Below, in pieces: positions 19,790 through 23,130 of a DNA stretch of 23,130 nt; positions within the stretch are counted from its first letter, which is position 1, and every line of letters begins with the position of its first letter. The DNA is from Conus ventricosus (taxonomy: Eukaryota; Mollusca; Gastropoda; Neogastropoda; Conidae). A model generated the notes under the pieces. The model did not search any database. It worked only from the letters and a program-made list of their open reading frames with translations, and had not been told where the DNA came from. The stretch lies in the NCBI GenBank assembly GCA_018398815.1, contig CM031611.1, positions 47,635,428 to 47,658,557 of the forward strand, in the 5' to 3' direction. Position numbers and translations under genes: made by a program.

Positions 19790-21235
19790 TTTTTTTTTTT
19801 CAACGGTTAAAACGTGCATAATAATGGTTGACAGTATCTGTATAGCGTGATTCTAGTTGAAAACAACTCACTGCATTTTCATACACTACTCAGATCTTCA
19901 TTCATTCACGTGCAAAAACTAATATTTACTACAGAACGCATTGTGTACACACAATTTTAGAACAGCATTGTTCAAAACATTTTGCTGAGGAGATAAGTCT
20001 TTACGTGTTCTGAAAATAAGTAAGGTGGCTTGTTTTATAAAGTGGGAGGCAGTGAATTCCAAACAGTTGGGGCAGCAAAGCTGAAGGAACGCTGTCCAAA
20101 CGATTTTGGTTTTTGCTTTATAATCTATGTATGTAATTATTGATATGTGCTAAGCACAAAAAACAGGGCCATCAACAAAACAGAAGGCAAGAGTAGTCAG
20201 CTTGTAGTGATTATGAATTTTAACAGGTAGCCACAGAAACTCCTTCAGCAGAAGTATAATATGATTTCTTTTCCTTTTATCTAAGACGAGTCACGCTACA
20301 CCACCTTGAATTCGCTGGAACCAGGAAATTTCTTTTACTGGCAAACCATACGATACAGACACGCAAACCAAGCTGAAAGGTAATACGTTTACTGACAAGT
20401 CTTGCTGTTCAAACAGTTGAAAGATATATCGAAATAGGGCAACACGACGAAGTTCCGAGAATGATGTGCGACGCGTACTTCTGATCTGAGCCTGCACTGA
20501 AGGTATTTGGTCAACGTTTAACTCTTAGATATTTGACTATCATGTTAAAACTGAAATTATCTCCACCATTGTTTACAAACCCACTGCCTGCCTGCTGGAT
20601 TCGTGAAACAGTGCGACAAGTATCATTTTTGTTTCGTCAGTGTTTAATATGAGCTCATCGCTGCTCTTTATCCGCGAGAAAGCATCGTCAATACTTAATA
20701 ACTTAGTACAAGACTGAACGTCACAAAATTCACCAGGTGTCCAGTTTTGGCATCTCAGAGTCATTTCCATACTTATGAAAGTCATAAGAGTGTTCTGAAA
20801 TAATTTCAAACAAAGGTTGAGAATAGAGTACAACACAGGTCCCAATACAGAGCCCTGGGAAACACCATACACAAGGGAACTTTGGGTAGATATGTAACCG
20901 TCGATTACAACTGACAGACAAGAACCAGCAACATATGACGCAAACCAGTCAATACCGTCAAAAGTGACTTTCAACCTCATGAAAAGGATGGGACGATCCA
21001 GAGTGCCGAATGCTGCACTGACGTCAAGTAGAACAGTCGTGGAGATATGTCCCTCTTCATCAGAGTTTCCAGATAGTTAGTACAGCAGTATCTGTGTTAT
21101 GGTCCTTCCTATACGCAGACTGGTCAATTTCAAGGAAGTAGTTATGTGACAGCTGTCACTGTAAATGTTTCAATACAAACTTCCCAGGTATCTTTGAAAT
21201 AAATGGTAGATTCAACAATGGTCAAAAATGCTTTT
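19790..21235 (-). pseudogene. 5'-truncated non-LTR (LINE) retrotransposon with dead reverse transcriptase
   Basis: Reading the minus strand from about 21235, recognisable RT blocks appear in the family's order but in shifting frames: LLNLPFISKIPGKFVLKHLQ; then HNYFLEIDQSAYRKDHNTDT; TVLLDVSAAFGTLDRPIL; WFASYVAGSCLSVVIDGY; and VSQGSVLGPVLYS. The active-site strand reads FHKYGNDSE (20760-20771 encodes YGND), where active copies have YADD. Beyond the RT come VQSCTKLLSIDDAF, SSDELILNTDETKM, SELRRVALFRYI, YGLPVKEISWFQRIQGG, KEFLWLPVKIHNHYKL and a trace of the FGxRSFSFAAPTVWNSLP terminal block (about 20040-20105). That order is typical of CR1/jockey-like elements. A run of 11 T on plus (19790-19800) may be the 3' A tail. 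The endonuclease and most N-terminal sequence are missing, as expected of target-primed insertion with 5' truncation. Several frameshifts, stops and the D-to-N change make it inactive. Exact ends and clade are inferred. Confidence 0.87.
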
Positions 21236-21408
21236 TGTTTTATCCCTTTTCGGTCAAGTCCATGTCTTTACAACAGTGGTGTGAAAACAGCTGGTTTGAA
21301 GTGAAGGGTGCTATGTTGTGTATGATTGTATGCCTTCATCATGTTTATTTTTTCAGCTGTGCTGGGACTTTGGTTATACTTTTCTACAGCCCCATAAATA
21401 GTATATTG
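21236..21408. other. Short unique spacer
   Basis: No feature was recognised between the LINE fragment and the next microsatellite. Confidence 0.5.
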
Positions 21409-21843
<435 letters not shown>

Positions 21844-22420
21844 CACACAATTCATTCACACTGCGAGCACTATCTTCAATTCATTCTTCATTATTTGTAC
21901 GTGAGCTTTTTTTACTAAAGCCAAAAGGGGTTTTGCAGGTGTAAAAACCTTCATGAACGAAATGTAATGACAAAAGTTATCGGCTCAATGTCCAGTACAG
22001 ACGACAGGAAACCATGACAAAAAAATAGAACGGCTAAATTTGCAGCAATTATAGCAATTATGCCACGTGCCAGCCTTTTCTGTGAAGGTCACAAAATGGG
22101 AAAGAGAAGAGGGAAGGTCGGAAATGTCGGCTTGAAAGAGGAGGATGAGCTGGAATCAGCAACCTTAATGAAGGCAGGAGCAATCTGACAGTCGGTTCCT
22201 GCAGGGGTGCCCGCTCTTTCTCTGCTAATGAGAGTGCCCGTTCCTGTTGTTTTCCAGTAGACGTTTTTTTTTTTTCACAGTTTCATGCCAGCAGCTGTGA
22301 AATTCTAGCAGGAAGTGGCATGCAGTCAATAAAAACACAAACTATCAGTCTACAACTTTGAACGTCTCACAGCTTCATGCTTCCTCAGTTCTATGAACGT
22401 CTGTTTGTGTTCATATTAAT
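21844..22420. other. Unique AT-rich stretch, no gene recognised
   Basis: Ordinary sequence with a short palindromic hint (catgcca...tggcatg, about 22285-22323). No ORF or RNA gene was supported. Confidence 0.5.
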
Positions 22421-22890
22421 ACTTCCTTCCCAATTTCTTCATCTCCAGCTCTAAATCCTACAGTCTTATATTCTAATCATTTTGTATTCTCATAGGCCTG
22501 TATTCCTATATTTCGTAATTCCCACAGTCCTAGGTTCTGGCAGCTGATTATTTCCTTTGTTCATTTTTCTTGTTTACTATTAAGTCCCACAGTTCTGCAG
22601 GATCCCTCCTGTATGTCCCACACGTCTGTCTTCTAACAGTTCCTTATTCCTTGCACTGTAACATTTCTATATTCCCATGTTCCTGTCTTCCTACACTTCT
22701 GTTTTTCATCCGTTTTATCGTCTCACATCTTTAAATAGTCCAATAATTCTGTCTTCTCATAATCTAATATCACAACAATGCAGGCTCTCACGTCTCTCTA
22801 TTTCAACAATTTAACCTTTTACATCTTTCTGTTCCAACCATTGCGTCCTCTCACATTACATTTCTCACATTTGTGTCGTTCAGTAGTTTA
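22421..22890. repeat. Pyrimidine-rich region with recurring short words (old tandem repeat?)
   Basis: Words such as cacagt(c/t)ct, ttctgt, tattc and ctcaca recur at irregular intervals near 20 bases over about 460 bases. This could be a very old minisatellite, but the period is not constant and I cannot prove tandem descent by eye. Confidence 0.3.
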
Positions 22891-23130
22891 AACGTGTCTG
22901 CAATGTTTGCTCTGTTGCTTTGCTATAGTTCCATGTACTGGCGTCATAGTTTGCACAGTTGGACAAGGTTGGGGAGGGGGGGGAGAGTGGGGGGGAACGA
23001 TGACGTCGACAGGCATGTTGTCAAGGGGTGGTAATGGTGGGTTGACTTTTCACTCACGCTCAGTAGTGAATCCATAGGCACTGAAACCTTGATCCAGTCT
23101 GCTCAGAGAGGTCTAGCGACAACTGAAGTG
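22891..23130. other. Right-end spacer with G-rich patch
   Basis: A G-rich patch at about 22970-22996 lies in otherwise unique sequence; no gene was recognised before the window ends. Confidence 0.5.

Overview
This window reads as nuclear DNA from an animal, not from a bacterium, plasmid or virus. It has spliced-looking coding pieces, decayed non-LTR retrotransposons, tRNA-derived SINE-like sequence and a very heavy load of simple repeats: by eye more than a third of the bases lie in di-, tri-, tetra- or pentanucleotide arrays or long C/G runs. That mixture fits a marine invertebrate, and the SINE-like block around 6.6-7.0 kb looks like repeats I associate with gastropod molluscs. The lineage is an inference from repeat style, not a marker-gene identification. 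A 100-base run of N at 3031-3130 marks an assembly gap.

Layout. 1-219 is a pentanucleotide array running almost to the acceptor of a good coding exon (227-346) of an SLC7 cationic-amino-acid-transporter-type gene on the plus strand. No further exon of that gene was found, so much of the window may be its intron. 400-1230 is a long polypyrimidine region, followed by a 100-bp foldback (1267-1366) and a 43-bp tandem duplication. 2372-2883 holds a candidate two-exon gene of unknown function, with a strong start context, a 75-bp intron and a probable frameshift; it ends in a ~50-bp tandem repeat that enters the N gap. 3.1-6.4 kb is mostly poly-T, poly-C, TG and CT tracts. 6.6-7.04 kb is a SINE-like element on the minus strand. 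7.6-9.9 kb is an almost continuous chain of tetra-, di- and trinucleotide arrays.

10.5-11.55 kb has two striking foldbacks: a 30-bp perfect hairpin (10593-10670) and a ~604-bp inverted repeat with ~233-bp arms about 97% identical (10943-11546), both bordered by AT arrays. 12.3-12.9 kb (minus) is the broken C-terminal part of one non-LTR retrotransposon. 14.7-15.4 kb is a 27-bp minisatellite with higher-order duplications. 15.4-19.2 kb is rich in CA/TG arrays, several with embedded ACGC/GCGT blocks. 19.79-21.24 kb (minus) is a 5'-truncated, frameshifted second non-LTR retrotransposon with a mutated reverse-transcriptase active site. The right end (21.4-21.84 kb) is one more compound microsatellite, then AT-rich sequence with no gene I can recognise.

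No operon or multi-gene system is visible. The large ORFs made of Leu-Ser, Cys-Val, His-Thr or Tyr-Leu-Ser-Ile repeats are translations of microsatellites and are not genes. The items most worth follow-up are the unknown two-exon gene, the two foldbacks, the transporter exon abutting a branch-point-like pentamer array, and the two dead retrotransposons.
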